From contig JASJDH010000031.1 in the NCBI GenBank assembly GCA_030065175.1, forward strand, positions 1-32,855: a stretch of 32,855 bases of DNA. Direction: 5' to 3'. Both the position numbers and the translations under genes were made by a program. The DNA is from Leptolyngbyaceae cyanobacterium MO_188.B28. GTDB taxonomy: Bacteria; Cyanobacteriota; Cyanobacteriia; Phormidesmidales; Phormidesmidaceae. The notes beneath the pieces were generated by a model that was not told where the DNA came from, did not search any database, and worked only from the letters and a program-made list of their open reading frames with translations. Shown here piece after piece: positions 24,433-32,855 of the stretch; the first letter of the stretch is position 1, and every line of letters begins with the position of its first letter.

Positions 24433-24810
24433 TGTTGATCAGATCAGCGAAGAATTGAGCTTTAAGAAATGACCTAATCAATTGCAGGTTCAACAGGTCA
24501 AATCATCAATAAACAAATATTTACTTGCTCTATTTTATCCTTCACAGCCCAGAAATTTCTAGGTTTGACCTTACTCAAAACACGAAAAGTAGAGATTCTA
24601 ACGATATTCCCCAAACCTCAAACGGCGGTTGCTGAGTCCCATGTTACCAAGCGAAAAGGCGGACATAGAAGAGAGCGATGAATTTAGAAATAACCCAATA
24701 CCAATTAAAAATGTAGGTGGGTAAAACTCATAGACAGAAAAGCCTAACCGCCAGAGAGCTAAGTCCTAGTGAGCCTGCATGAATTCACATCTAACCGGTG
24801 AAAAGATGGA
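24433..24810. other. 378-bp intergenic region downstream of rpsJ
   Basis: This AT-rich region between the rpsJ stop and the Lon-N-domain gene (both minus strand) should hold the end of the str operon transcript and the promoter of the next gene. I see no tRNA, no convincing small ORF, and only a weak 5-bp stem (CATCT/AGATG) just after rpsJ. Confidence 0.4.
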
Positions 24811-25128
24811 TTAGAGTTTCACTTCGATATCAACGCCAGCGGGTAGATCGAGCTTCATCAGGGCGTCAATTGTTTTTGAAGAGGGTTGATAGATATCGAT
24901 GATGCGACGATGGGTACGGGTTTCAAAATGCTCTCTGGAGTCCTTATCCACATGGGGAGATCTCAACACGCAGTAAATCCGACGCTTGGTCGGCAATGGA
25001 ATGGGGCCAATTGCAGTTGCATTGGTGCGATTAGCCGTATCCACAATTTTCTCGCAAGATGTATCCAGAAGGCGCCGATCAAAAGCCTTTAACCGAATCC
25101 GAATTTTTTGCTGCTGAATAGTTGCCAT
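24811..25128 (-). CDS. rpsJ: 30S ribosomal protein S10, 105 aa
   Basis: This is ribosomal protein S10 (uS10) of the 30S head, also known as the NusE antitermination partner. The family blocks [41 protein letters not shown] and [20 protein letters not shown] are all present, and the length of 105 matches. In cyanobacteria rpsJ follows tuf at the end of the str operon instead of heading the S10 operon, and that is what is seen here. The tuf-rpsJ gap is 186 bp and contains a perfect 11-bp hairpin, so S10 may be expressed partly by read-through or by an internal promoter. GGAAGGAT lies 12 bases before the ATG. Confidence 0.98.
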   Translation of the reverse strand: MATIQQQKIRIRLKAFDRRLLDTSCEKIVDTANRTNATAIGPIPLPTKRRIYCVLRSPHVDKDSREHFETRTHRRIIDIYQPSSKTIDALMKLDLPAGVDIEVKL

Positions 25129-25260
25129 AAGAACTCAAACGATCCTTCCGATTATGAATTATCAAGGTACAAACTTTGAAACGTCTATTCCCGTCAAGTT
25201 GGAAATTAGACAATCAGAGAGAACGGAACTATTTGTCCGTTAACGCTGAAGACACTAGAA

Positions 25261-25289
25261 GGAAGTGACGCAATCAAAGCGTCACTTCC
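25261..25289 (-). terminator. perfect 11-bp hairpin between tuf and rpsJ
   Basis: GGAAGTGACGC (25261-25271) pairs with GCGTCACTTCC (25279-25289) around a 7-base loop, 25 bp past the tuf stop. On the minus strand it is followed by TTCTAGTG, a poor U-tract. It may be a leaky terminator, a processing site or a 3'-end stabiliser that lets tuf RNA outlast the distal rpsJ message. Confidence 0.55.
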
Positions 25290-25314
25290 AAGCATCAAAC
25301 AGAGGTGTCAAAGA

Positions 25315-26544
25315 CTATTGGAGAATCTTTGCAACTACACCGGCTCCTACAGTACGACCGCCCTCACGAATGGCGAATCGCATCCCTTGCTCAATAGCGA
25401 TGGGGTTAATCAACTCAACATTCATCTTGATGCGATCGCCGGGCATGACCATTTCAGCAGCGCTGCCGTCATCAGCGGTGAAACTGCTGATTGAACCGGT
25501 CACATCCGTTGTTCTCACATAGAATTGAGGCTTGTAACCCGGGAAAAAGGGCGTATGACGCCCACCTTCTTCCTTCTTGAGGACATATACCTCAGCCTCG
25601 AACTTAGTATGTGGAGTGATGGAGCCAGGCTTAGCCAAAACCATACCGCGTTCAATATCATCTTTCTGAACGCCCCGAAGGAGAACACCGACGTTATCGC
25701 CAGCCATTCCTTCATCAAGGGTCTTCTGGAACATTTCTACCCCAGTGACTGTGGTGGTGCGAGTATCTCGAATACCCACTAGCTCCACAGTCTCACCCAC
25801 TTTGACCTTACCCCGCTCAATCCGACCAGTGGCCACTGTTCCACGACCCGTGATTGAGAAGACATCTTCAACCGCCATCAGAAAAGGCTTATCAATATCC
25901 CGCTCGGGCGTTGGGATATAGGCATCGACAGAATCCATTAAGGAATAGATGTTATCAACCCACTCGTTATCACCTTTCTTGGTTCCGGGGGTTTTGGTGA
26001 GGGCTTCAAGCGCCATCAAAGCTGAACCCGCCACAATGGGAATATCATCCCCTGGGAAATCATAGGAGCTAAGTAGTTCACGAACTTCCAGCTCAACTAG
26101 CTCAAGCAGCTCTTCATCGTCAACTTGATCCTTCTTATTTAAGAAGACAACGATATTTGGAACCCCGACCTGCTTTGCCAGAAGGATATGCTCACGGGTT
26201 TGGGGCATAGGACCATCCGCCGCTGACACCACTAAGATAGCGCCGTCCATTTGAGCGGCTCCCGTGATCATATTCTTCACGTAGTCAGCATGACCTGGAC
26301 AATCTACATGAGCATAGTGACGACTTTCGGTCTGGTACTCTACGTGAGCGGTGTTAATTGTAATACCCCGGGCCTTCTCTTCTGGAGCCGCATCGATCTC
26401 GTCGTACTTACGAGCCTTGGCGCTCCCAAGAGCTGCTAGAGTCATCGTAATCGCCGCGGTCAACGTAGTTTTCCCGTGATCAACATGACCAATGGTGCCA
26501 ATGTTAACGTGAGGTTTTGTTCTTTCAAACTTTTCGCGTGCCAT
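25315..26544 (-). CDS. tuf: elongation factor Tu, 409 aa
   Basis: EF-Tu delivers aminoacyl-tRNA to the ribosome as a GTP complex. The G motifs are intact: GHVDHGKT (19-26), DCPGH (81-85) and NKKD (near 138). The effector region and the C-terminal beta-barrels with [13 protein letters not shown] are canonical, and 409 residues is the cyanobacterial norm. Cys82 within DCPGH is the cysteine reported to be oxidation-sensitive in Synechocystis EF-Tu. The gene starts 24 bp after fusA with AAGGGA upstream of the ATG. As the most highly expressed gene in the cluster it probably shares the str operon transcript. Confidence 0.99.
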   Translation of the reverse strand: MAREKFERTKPHVNIGTIGHVDHGKTTLTAAITMTLAALGSAKARKYDEIDAAPEEKARGITINTAHVEYQTESRHYAHVDCPGHADYVKNMITGAAQMDGAILVVSAADGPMPQTREHILLAKQVGVPNIVVFLNKKDQVDDEELLELVELEVRELLSSYDFPGDDIPIVAGSALMALEALTKTPGTKKGDNEWVDNIYSLMDSVDAYIPTPERDIDKPFLMAVEDVFSITGRGTVATGRIERGKVKVGETVELVGIRDTRTTTVTGVEMFQKTLDEGMAGDNVGVLLRGVQKDDIERGMVLAKPGSITPHTKFEAEVYVLKKEEGGRHTPFFPGYKPQFYVRTTDVTGSISSFTADDGSAAEMVMPGDRIKMNVELINPIAIEQGMRFAIREGGRTVGAGVVAKILQ

Positions 26545-26568
26545 GGATTTTACGTTTCCCTTATATAT

Positions 26569-28644
26569 CTATGCGTTCCCTTTGTTTTTAGCGATAATCG
26601 CATCAGCTACATTACGAGGAACCTCGTCGTAATGGCTGAACTCCATAGAGAATATACCTCGACCCTGCGTTTTAGAGCGGATGTCGGTAGCGTACCCAAA
26701 CATCTCAGCTAAAGGAACTTTTGAAGTTACTTTAGCGATGCCTCCTTCTGAACCCATCCCCTCAATTTGGCCCCTGCGAGAGTTCAGGTCTCCCATAACC
26801 TCCCCTAGGAAATCCTCTGGGACTTCCACCTCAACCTTCATCATTGGTTCAAGTAGAACGGGCGAAGCTTTCATGACGGCTTCTTTCATCGCCATCGAGC
26901 CAGCAATCTTAAAGGCCATTTCGGAAGAATCTACATCATGGTAGGATCCATCGGTTAGGGTTACTTTAAGATCTATTACTGGATACCCAGCTAGGATACC
27001 AGATTCACAGGCTTCTTTCATGCCTTGCTCAGCTGGAGAAATATACTCTTTGGGAATAGAGCCGCCGACGATTTTCGAAACAAACTCGAATCCGCTGCCT
27101 GATTCACCCGGCTCCAGCTCAACTACAACATGTCCATACTGACCTTTACCCCCGCTCTGGCGGACGAACTTGCCCTCGGCCTTGACGGCCTTGCGGACCG
27201 TCTCCCGGTAAGCAACTTGGGGTGCGCCAATGTTCGCTTCAACGCGGAATTCCCGGAGCATGCGATCAACTAGGATATCTAGGTGAAGTTCACCCATGCC
27301 GGCGATCACTGTCTGGTTAGTCTCTGAATCAACGCTGACCCGAAAGGTGGGATCCTCTTCAGAGAGAGATTGTAGAGCCTTCGACAGCTTCTCCATATCT
27401 TGCTTTGTCTTAGGCTCAACCGCGACAGAGATGACGGGTTCTGGAATAAATAAAGATTCCAAAACAATGGGCGCCTCAGGATCGCAAATGGTATCCCCCG
27501 TAAAGGTTTCCTTTAACCCTAGAGCTGCCCCGAGATCGCCAGCCCGCATTTCCTCTACTTCAATCCGATCATCCGCCTTAAGAATAATCAGTCGAGAAAT
27601 GCGCTCCTTTTTATCCTTTGTTGCATTGTAGACGTAGCTGCCTTTCTTCAGAACGCCGGAGTAGACACGGATAAATGTCAAGCGACCGTACGGATCGGCC
27701 ATAATCTTGAAAGCCAAAGCAGACAGAGGTTCTGAATCATCTGCATGGCGTTCGGCGGTGGAGCCGTCAGGCAAAGCGCCTTGAATAGCAGGAACTTCAA
27801 TGGGGGCAGGTAGATAGTCTACGACTGCGTCCAAAAGCAACTGAACGCCCTTATTTTTGAAGGCTGAACCACAAAGAACGGGAACAATCACCCCCTTAAT
27901 TGTGCCTTGATGAAGCGCGGCAATGATTTCTGACTCTGAAATCTCAACGCCTTCAAGGTATTTCTCCATCAGCGAATCGTCAACATCCGCTATGGATTCC
28001 AAGAGCTTGACCCGATATTCTTCTGCAACGTCTTGAACATCTTCCGGGATATCCGTCTCTTCCATGTCGACGCCGAGATCGCCATGATAGATGCGGGCCC
28101 GCATCCGAACAAGATCAACCACCCCCTGGAACTGATCCTCAGCGCCGATCGGAATCTGGACGGGGACTGCATTGGCCCGTAAGCGATCGCGTAGCTGGTT
28201 ATAAACCTTGAAAAAGTTAGCGCCCGTCCGATCCATCTTATTGATAAAAGCGAGTCGGGGAACTTGATACCGATCTGCCTGCCGCCAAACCGTTTCCGAT
28301 TGGGGTTGTACCCCCCCAACTGAACAAAAAACTGCAATTACGCCATCCAGAACACGCATGGAACGCTCCACTTCAATAGTGAAGTCGACGTGTCCAGGCG
28401 TATCAATAATATTGATCTGGTGATCCCGCCAGCTGGTGCTAATAGCTGCAGCCGTAATCGTAATTCCCCTTTCGCGTTCCTGAGCCATCCAATCGGTAAC
28501 CGCAGTTCCCTCATGAACCTCGCCAATTTTATGAACGACACCGGAATAGAACAAGATACGCTCAGTGGTTGTCGTCTTTCCCGCATCAATATGTGCAGCG
28601 ATGCCAATATTTCGTACTCGTTCAAGCGGGATTTTACGCGCCAC
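26569..28644 (-). CDS. fusA: elongation factor G, 691 aa
   Basis: EF-G is the translocation GTPase. G1 AHIDAGKT spans residues 17-24, followed by DTPGHVDF (81-88) and NKMD (135-138), then domains II-V ending in the conserved ARKI...YDEVP region. The start is GTG at 28644, 5 bases after a very strong AAGGAGG; the N-terminus [15 protein letters not shown] confirms it. Cys107 (AVFCSVGG) and Cys258 (VLCGSA) appear to be the counterparts of the two cysteines whose disulfide inactivates Synechocystis EF-G under oxidative stress (alignment inferred by motif). Its place between rpsG (95 bp upstream) and tuf (24 bp downstream) is the canonical str operon order. Confidence 0.99.
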   Translation of the reverse strand: MARKIPLERVRNIGIAAHIDAGKTTTTERILFYSGVVHKIGEVHEGTAVTDWMAQERERGITITAAAISTSWRDHQINIIDTPGHVDFTIEVERSMRVLDGVIAVFCSVGGVQPQSETVWRQADRYQVPRLAFINKMDRTGANFFKVYNQLRDRLRANAVPVQIPIGAEDQFQGVVDLVRMRARIYHGDLGVDMEETDIPEDVQDVAEEYRVKLLESIADVDDSLMEKYLEGVEISESEIIAALHQGTIKGVIVPVLCGSAFKNKGVQLLLDAVVDYLPAPIEVPAIQGALPDGSTAERHADDSEPLSALAFKIMADPYGRLTFIRVYSGVLKKGSYVYNATKDKKERISRLIILKADDRIEVEEMRAGDLGAALGLKETFTGDTICDPEAPIVLESLFIPEPVISVAVEPKTKQDMEKLSKALQSLSEEDPTFRVSVDSETNQTVIAGMGELHLDILVDRMLREFRVEANIGAPQVAYRETVRKAVKAEGKFVRQSGGKGQYGHVVVELEPGESGSGFEFVSKIVGGSIPKEYISPAEQGMKEACESGILAGYPVIDLKVTLTDGSYHDVDSSEMAFKIAGSMAMKEAVMKASPVLLEPMMKVEVEVPEDFLGEVMGDLNSRRGQIEGMGSEGGIAKVTSKVPLAEMFGYATDIRSKTQGRGIFSMEFSHYDEVPRNVADAIIAKNKGNA

Positions 28645-28739
28645 AGCTACCTCCTTAAATCGCTGGCGAAAGCCTGGAGTCTCATCAAGATTTTATACGC
28701 TTGGGTTTTATGGCGACAATATCAATATCTACCGAAAAC

Positions 28740-29210
28740 CTAGTAGCGATAATGGGCAAAGGCCTTGTTGGCTTCAGCCATACGATGCGTTTCTTCACGT
28801 TTGCGCACCGCACCGCCTGTCTCATTCGCCGCATCCATCAATTCATTCGCCAGCTTACTGGCCATTGTCCGCCCGGGCCGTTGCCGAGAAAAATGGGTTA
28901 ACCAGCGTAAGGCGAGAGCAGTGCCTCGATCAGAACGGACTTCCATAGGCACCTGATAGGTAGCGCCGCCTACCCGCCGCGCTTTAACTTCGACTAAAGG
29001 CGTTGCATTGCGAACAGCTTGTTCAAACACTGCCAAGGGATCCCCGCCGGTTCGCTCCTCGATAATCTTGAAGGCGTCATAAACGAGACGAGAGGCTAGC
29101 GATTTTTTCCCGCTTTCCATAATGCGTCTAGCGATCATGCTGACTAGACTACTGTTATAGACTGGATCCGGAGGGACAGGACGTTTTTGAATGTAGGCGC
29201 GACGAGACAT
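28740..29210 (-). CDS. rpsG: 30S ribosomal protein S7, 156 aa
   Basis: S7 (uS7) nucleates assembly of the 30S head and contacts the E site. The start [16 protein letters not shown] is followed by [16 protein letters not shown], then the [17 protein letters not shown] beta-hairpin and a typical C-terminus, with length 156 as in the family. AAGGAT precedes the ATG by 5 bases. It is second in the str operon, but the gap to rpsL upstream (330 bp) is much longer than the usual few dozen bases, so it may have an internal promoter or a regulatory leader. Confidence 0.98.
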   Translation of the reverse strand: MSRRAYIQKRPVPPDPVYNSSLVSMIARRIMESGKKSLASRLVYDAFKIIEERTGGDPLAVFEQAVRNATPLVEVKARRVGGATYQVPMEVRSDRGTALALRWLTHFSRQRPGRTMASKLANELMDAANETGGAVRKREETHRMAEANKAFAHYRY

Positions 29211-29540
29211 GGATCATCCTTACGAAACTTGATATTTAATCGATAATTGAACGAGAGAACAGGAAAACTAGCCTAAACCTGCCAAGGCGACCCCAAAATG
29301 ATCGCATCAGACATCCGAGCAATAAATCAGGCCATGGATTAATTATGACCAGACTGCTTAAGATGAGTCGCCATGTTACTGACGTACTTTACAGCTCCCA
29401 AAAAGGAAATCCGATTAAATCAAAAATCCTTTTCTAGGATACTTGCCTTAATCGAGAGTGCAACCCTTTAAATCTCAATTAATGACAAGTAGATATCTTG
29501 ATTTGGCGTCTTTCTGAGTCTATCTAGCTGACGCCGCTCC
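29211..29540 (-). other. 330-bp rpsL-rpsG spacer
   Basis: This AT-rich spacer inside the str operon has no ORF of note. In E. coli the rpsL-rpsG spacer carries the S7 autoregulatory site, and a comparable leader role is possible here but not demonstrable by eye. No clear terminator is seen. Confidence 0.4.
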
Positions 29541-29915
29541 CTAAGATTTGGGACGTTTGGCTCCGTACTTGGAGCGCCCTTGACGCCGATCTTTGACGCC
29601 TGCTGTGTCGAGGGTTCCTCGTATGATGTGATAACGAACGCCAGGTAAATCCTTAACCCGACCGCCTCGAATCATCACAACAGAGTGTTCTTGTAAATTA
29701 TGCCCTATTCCTGGAATGTAGGCGGTTACTTCAAAACCAGAAGTGAGGCGAACCCGCGCAACTTTCCGTAACGCTGAATTCGGCTTCTTGGGTGTCGTTG
29801 TATACACCCGGGTGCAAACGCCCCGACGTTGAGGGCAACTCTTCAGTGCGGGAGATTTAGTTTTCTTCTTCGCTTTTTGGCGTTCACTTCGAATGAGCTG
29901 TTGAATAGTGGGCAT
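29541..29915 (-). CDS. rpsL: 30S ribosomal protein S12, 124 aa
   Basis: S12 (uS12) sits at the decoding centre and interface. The sequence [22 protein letters not shown] and [17 protein letters not shown] are the two loops where streptomycin-resistance mutations occur, and the key lysines (KKPN and VKDLP) are present, so the protein is of the sensitive type. The length of 124 and the C-terminal [11 protein letters not shown] are typical. It is the first gene of the str operon. No Shine-Dalgarno site is visible before the ATG. A HesB/IscA-type gene lies 105 bp upstream on the same strand. Confidence 0.99.
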   Translation of the reverse strand: MPTIQQLIRSERQKAKKKTKSPALKSCPQRRGVCTRVYTTTPKKPNSALRKVARVRLTSGFEVTAYIPGIGHNLQEHSVVMIRGGRVKDLPGVRYHIIRGTLDTAGVKDRRQGRSKYGAKRPKS

Positions 29916-30020
29916 AAATTGACAATTAAGATAGCGGGTTCTCTAACAAAAAACTATGAGTTTCCACAAGCTCTGATGGTACCAATTTTTTTGATGTCTT
30001 GTCAATTCGCAATTTTTTGT

Positions 30021-30380
30021 TCAGCCGCTGATGTCAGTCGGCGACATTTGAGGCGATCGAATGGCAAAAGAATTACCGCAGCCGCAATGCTGTGACGCAT
30101 TGGGGTTCATAAAGCGAAATCCGCCGCCGATCAAATCTTCTGAATAATCAATGGTGAGGCCTTCAACGTAGTGCAGCGCCTTGGAGTTGACAACGACCTG
30201 AACGTCTCCGCAGTTATACACTGCATCCTCGGCGTTGATAGTCTGGTCAAATCCCATTTGATAAAACCAGTCAAAACAGCCGCCCGCTTGAATTCTCAAC
30301 CGGAATAAAGCTTTTTGGGATTGTTGGTTGGCCTGTAGGCGCTTAATCTCGGTAACGGCTGCTGGACTGAGATGAATCAT
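30021..30380 (-). CDS. HesB/IscA family iron-sulfur cluster assembly protein, 119 aa
   Basis: This A-type iron-sulfur carrier has the three conserved cysteines: Cys35 in IQAGGCFDWFY, and Cys99 and Cys101 in HCGCGNSF. LSPAAVTEIKRL at the start and the FRFMNPNASQHCGCG block are diagnostic. A-type proteins take or pass Fe-S clusters or iron to apo-proteins in the Suf/Isc pathways. The GGCFDWF variant, in place of GGCSGFQY, is one I associate with a cyanobacterial subgroup. It is cytoplasmic and 119 residues long, normal for the family. It precedes rpsL by 105 bp on the same strand; the 248 bp upstream of it holds a strong hairpin. Which cluster it serves cannot be said. Confidence 0.93.
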   Translation of the reverse strand: MIHLSPAAVTEIKRLQANQQSQKALFRLRIQAGGCFDWFYQMGFDQTINAEDAVYNCGDVQVVVNSKALHYVEGLTIDYSEDLIGGGFRFMNPNASQHCGCGNSFAIRSPQMSPTDISG

Positions 30381-30485
30381 GGCGAGGGATATGAAGAATG
30401 CGCAACTCAGGGAGATGACTGTAATCTATTCCATCCTAAATCCTGATATTGCCGTTTTCCCAAGAAGTTCTGGTTTGATGCTTGA

Positions 30486-30528
30486 AAACCTTTCGGGGCG
30501 TCGCTTCTGACGACGCCCCGAAAGGTTT
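30486..30528. terminator. perfect 18-bp stem-loop downstream of the cupin gene
   Basis: AAACCTTTCGGGGCGTCG (30486-30503) pairs without mismatch with the right arm (30511-30528) around the 7-base loop CTTCTGA. This is the strongest hairpin in the window and lies 101 bp past the cupin stop (minus strand). The T-run after it is short on both strands (TTTTC on the minus), so it could be a terminator or a dispersed palindromic repeat. Confidence 0.65.
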
Positions 30529-30628
30529 ATGAAAAAGCTACAAACAACCTTATTAAGCAGGTGTAATGAGTATGGGGGCGATCAAATTTAATCGTCAAAA
30601 AACAAGCAAAGAAATGGATGATTGCTGA

Positions 30629-31048
30629 TCAGCTATCCGTCCGCGCATAGTCATCTTGATAGCGAATGATGTCGTCTTCGCCCAAGTACTCGCCATTCTG
30701 AACTTCAATCAAAATTAGAGGGATGACGCCGGAGTTTTCTAGACGATGCACCGTGCAGGGGGGCACATAGGTGGATTGATTGGTGCTCAAGAGCACTTCC
30801 TTATCTCCACAGGTAACTTTGGCCGTGCCGGAGACAACAATCCAGTGTTCACTGCGATGATGGTGCATTTGCAAACTAAGCCGATGTCCAGGCTTCACCT
30901 CAATCCGCTTGATTTTGTAACCCCGTGCTTCTTCAAGCACTGTGAAGGAGCCCCATGGGCGCAGCTCGGTTGCAGCGACTCCCTTCATGCTTACAGAGGA
31001 GGGAACAGATAAAACGGCGGTTGGAACAATTTCTTGGGTTTTGGCCAC
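30629..31048 (-). CDS. cupin-domain protein, type II mannose-6-phosphate isomerase-like, 139 aa
   Basis: The sequence RPWGSFTVLEEARGYKIKRIEV, then LSLQMHHHRSEHWIVVSGTA, matches the cupin domain that forms the C-terminal phosphomannose isomerase part of ManC/type II PMI enzymes. Likely metal ligands are His62, His64 and His101, with Glu67 nearby. Here it stands alone, without the nucleotidyltransferase domain. It could isomerise mannose-6-phosphate and fructose-6-phosphate or be a related sugar-binding cupin; the neighbours give no clue. The start is GTG at 31048, chosen because AAGGAG (minus strand, 31057-31062) lies 8 bases upstream. Confidence 0.9.
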   Translation of the reverse strand: MAKTQEIVPTAVLSVPSSVSMKGVAATELRPWGSFTVLEEARGYKIKRIEVKPGHRLSLQMHHHRSEHWIVVSGTAKVTCGDKEVLLSTNQSTYVPPCTVHRLENSGVIPLILIEVQNGEYLGEDDIIRYQDDYARTDS

Positions 31049-31494
31049 GATGATATCTCCTTGCTAATTCACAGACCCCAAATTCAAAAACCTAAGCGTC
31101 ATAGACTGTCTATTGCTTTTTTAGAGTTCCCGGAAAGACTAGTGAGTGAGCCCAAGCTTGGCCTTACTCTTGAGGTAAGAAGCTGCCCCTGGCGTTGGAG
31201 TCAACGTTCTAATTTATGTCAAGTCACATGGACTCAATGGGCCCTAGGATGAAGTCTAAGGTGCTTGGAACAATAGGTATGTTTCAAGACAACGTTTTTG
31301 AAATTGATTTAGTTCAGACCCGCAACCGCCCCAATGGAACAGGCGTTGGTCCTAAGCTTTAGCACCAGCCAAATATAACAATCATCTCTTAAGATGGGCC
31401 ACCGTCACAAGCGATTAAGCGGCCTCAGACATCAACTCTTAAACTCTGGCTTTCAACCCTTCAACTTAGCTTTACGTATCCTGAGTATAAATAC
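31049..31494. other. 446-bp intergenic region between the cupin gene and phosphodiester glycosidase
   Basis: I see no convincing gene, tRNA or repeat. It must contain the cupin promoter and the end of the glycosidase transcript. The short plus-strand ORF here has no ribosome site or recognisable domain and is not annotated. Confidence 0.4.
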
Positions 31495-32855
31495 TTACCT
31501 AAAGAAGACGCCAATGCCGCTATGTACGCGAGCAGCGGTTTGCGGGTTTCGATTGAGTAGGCGTCCGCTCAAGTATAGGCTAGATGAACTGCCCCCATCT
31601 AAGTTAAGGGCGTCAACGCTGCCTAGACGGACCATGATTTGGGCTAATTCTGCAAGGGTTGGACCGCGTCCGCCGGGTTGATTGAAAACGGCTGCGAAAA
31701 TCAATTCGCCATTCGTTGTTTTACCGATGGCGCTGCGGGGGGCGGCTTGGGAGGCGAAGGCGGTGCTGAAGCTTTCGGCTGATGTATTTAAGACAATATG
31801 CTGATTTTGCACAAGTACAGGCCCGCCGCCAACGATGTGGGGATAGGCGTCAAACTCGCTTGGCAATGTTTGAGCGGTGAGTTGAAGAGAAGCGCCTGGG
31901 GAGAGGGCGGCGGCGGCTTCGCTGAAAGACCGGACGGCTAGGAGGTAGCCTTGGGAAGGCATGGCTACGGTAACGCTGCCAGAAGCGCCGGTCGGTTGTT
32001 GCCTGACCACCCGATTATTTTCCACAGCGACTAGAATTTCGTTGTCCTGAATGGATGTGTATGTCGAGCCCCAGGCGGGTGTATAGAGCCCGATGCCGGG
32101 CTCGATGTACCCAGTATTGATGGTTTTCACCGGAAACTGTTTGTCTTGATTCACGGTCAGGGATTGTTTCAGCGCCAAACGCCCGACTCGAATTTCCCCT
32201 GAATCATTCCAGGCGATCGCGCCGCGATCCAAAATCGGTCCAGCGATCCATCGATTATTCATCCGGACTGGGCTTAAGGGAAATCGATTATTTCGATTGA
32301 AAAAGCCCGCATTAATGGCGGCTGCGGCTTGCCACCGTTCAGCGGTGGCGATCAGCGGTGAAATGCCCACTGCTGTGGAGGGGTCTGACCATATGGGGCG
32401 GAGGATAAGCGATGATTGGCGCGGATCCACGATCAGCATGTAAACCGGAAAGCGATCTTTGTCGACAGAGACATAATGTTGCCGCCATCGTAGGCCTGGC
32501 GCCCAGAGGAGATTGCGCCCCACCAGATAGTCTTCTCGGATATCAATCACCAACCGATTGGGATAAGGCAAGGTTGAAACCCGAGGGCGGGCGGTTTGGC
32601 CGATGGTTCCCCGAATGACCGTTTGTCCCCCTTCAGGGGTTACTTGGAGTCCGGTGAGGAAGGTTCCTGGCTTAGCTTCAAAATTTTTGATGAGGCTAGC
32701 GTCGATAGAGGCGTCTAACGTTATCACAAACTCCCCCGGTTTTTCCGTGAGTCGCCAGGATGTCGGGCTTTCTACATCCACCACGATGCGATCTCCCCAA
32801 GTTTGTTCGCCCTGGCGCATCCCATGCACCTGTGTCGACGGTGTCGTGATGTGCA
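31495..32855 (-). CDS. phosphodiester glycosidase family protein (NAGPA/DUF2233), N-terminus beyond right edge
   Basis: The C-terminal part shows the NAGPA-type domain: AAINAGFFNRNNRFP, IVGGGPVLVQ, and NLDGGSSSSLYL near the end. This domain is shared with the eukaryotic uncovering enzyme that cleaves GlcNAc-phosphodiesters and with several bacterial wall enzymes. The N-terminal part (QGEQTWGDRIVVDVESPTSW...VITLD) resembles the AMIN-type beta domain used for cell-envelope targeting. The frame is open without a stop to base 32855, and the apparent GTG start at 32829 is internal by comparison, so about 453 codons are seen and a signal peptide region probably lies outside. The product is probably periplasmic or envelope-associated (inference). 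Substrate is unknown. Confidence 0.88.
   Translation of the reverse strand, partial: HITTPSTQVHGMRQGEQTWGDRIVVDVESPTSWRLTEKPGEFVITLDASIDASLIKNFEAKPGTFLTGLQVTPEGGQTVIRGTIGQTARPRVSTLPYPNRLVIDIREDYLVGRNLLWAPGLRWRQHYVSVDKDRFPVYMLIVDPRQSSLILRPIWSDPSTAVGISPLIATAERWQAAAAINAGFFNRNNRFPLSPVRMNNRWIAGPILDRGAIAWNDSGEIRVGRLALKQSLTVNQDKQFPVKTINTGYIEPGIGLYTPAWGSTYTSIQDNEILVAVENNRVVRQQPTGASGSVTVAMPSQGYLLAVRSFSEAAAALSPGASLQLTAQTLPSEFDAYPHIVGGGPVLVQNQHIVLNTSAESFSTAFASQAAPRSAIGKTTNGELIFAAVFNQPGGRGPTLAELAQIMVRLGSVDALNLDGGSSSSLYLSGRLLNRNPQTAARVHSGIGVFFR

Noticed and set aside
31034-31252. 72-aa plus-strand ORF upstream of the cupin gene
   Set aside because: It overlaps the cupin start and promoter region, has no ribosome site and no recognisable domain.
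1-32855. tRNA, rRNA, CRISPR array, prophage, toxin-antitoxin or defence genes
   Set aside because: Scanning by eye for T-loop motifs, regular spacer-repeat patterns, integrases, transposases and paired small ORFs gave nothing credible; a tRNAscan or Infernal run would settle the RNA part.

Overview
The window is an ordinary chromosomal stretch of a cyanobacterium. Three things point there: repeated HIP1 octamers (GCGATCGC, for example near 73, 471, 4850, 7889, 10301, 12808, 25434, 28183 and 32213), cyanobacteria-specific families (tocopherol cyclase, Tab2/Atab2, a three-domain S1 protein, DUF1997), and gene orders I know from Synechocystis: tig-clpP-clpX divergent from asd-dapA-rnj; rne-rnhB; rpsL-rpsG-fusA-tuf-rpsJ. 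The dispersed heptad repeats and polypyrimidine tracts suggest a filamentous species with a repeat-rich genome, but genus cannot be set from this.

Layout. 1-1541: three minus-strand genes (edge-truncated tocopherol cyclase, YgjP-type metallopeptidase, Nudix hydrolase). 1814-3880: uvrB. 3881-5295: the only accessory-looking stretch, an orphan sugar ABC permease embedded in octad and heptad tandem repeats, a 161-bp MITE-like insertion with a 10-bp target duplication, an 18-bp palindrome and two C-rich tracts. 5296-8085: Tab2-like protein, S1 protein and dienelactone hydrolase on the minus strand, then a GntR regulator (+) that shares its stop region with an alpha/beta hydrolase. 9242-13892: trigger factor, ClpP, ClpX and that hydrolase, all minus. 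14478-18641: asd, dapA, rnj (+). 19193-21941: rne, rnhB (+). 22026-24432: DUF1997 (-), pheA (+), Lon-N-domain protein (-). 24811-29915: the str operon plus rpsJ (-). 30021-32855: an IscA-type protein, a cupin and an edge-truncated phosphodiester glycosidase (-).

The genes fall into four functional groups: RNA decay and processing (RNase J, RNase E, RNase HII), translation and its control (S12, S7, EF-G, EF-Tu, S10, S1 protein, Tab2), proteostasis (trigger factor, ClpP, ClpX, Lon-N protein) and amino-acid synthesis (Asd, DapA, PheA). I found no rRNA, tRNA, CRISPR array, prophage, transposase or defence island. I saw no convincing undescribed multi-gene system. The points most worth a second look are the MITE splitting a heptanucleotide repeat array, the G-rich mRNA tails after two neighbouring genes, several perfect intergenic hairpins, and a hydrolase closely attached to clpX.
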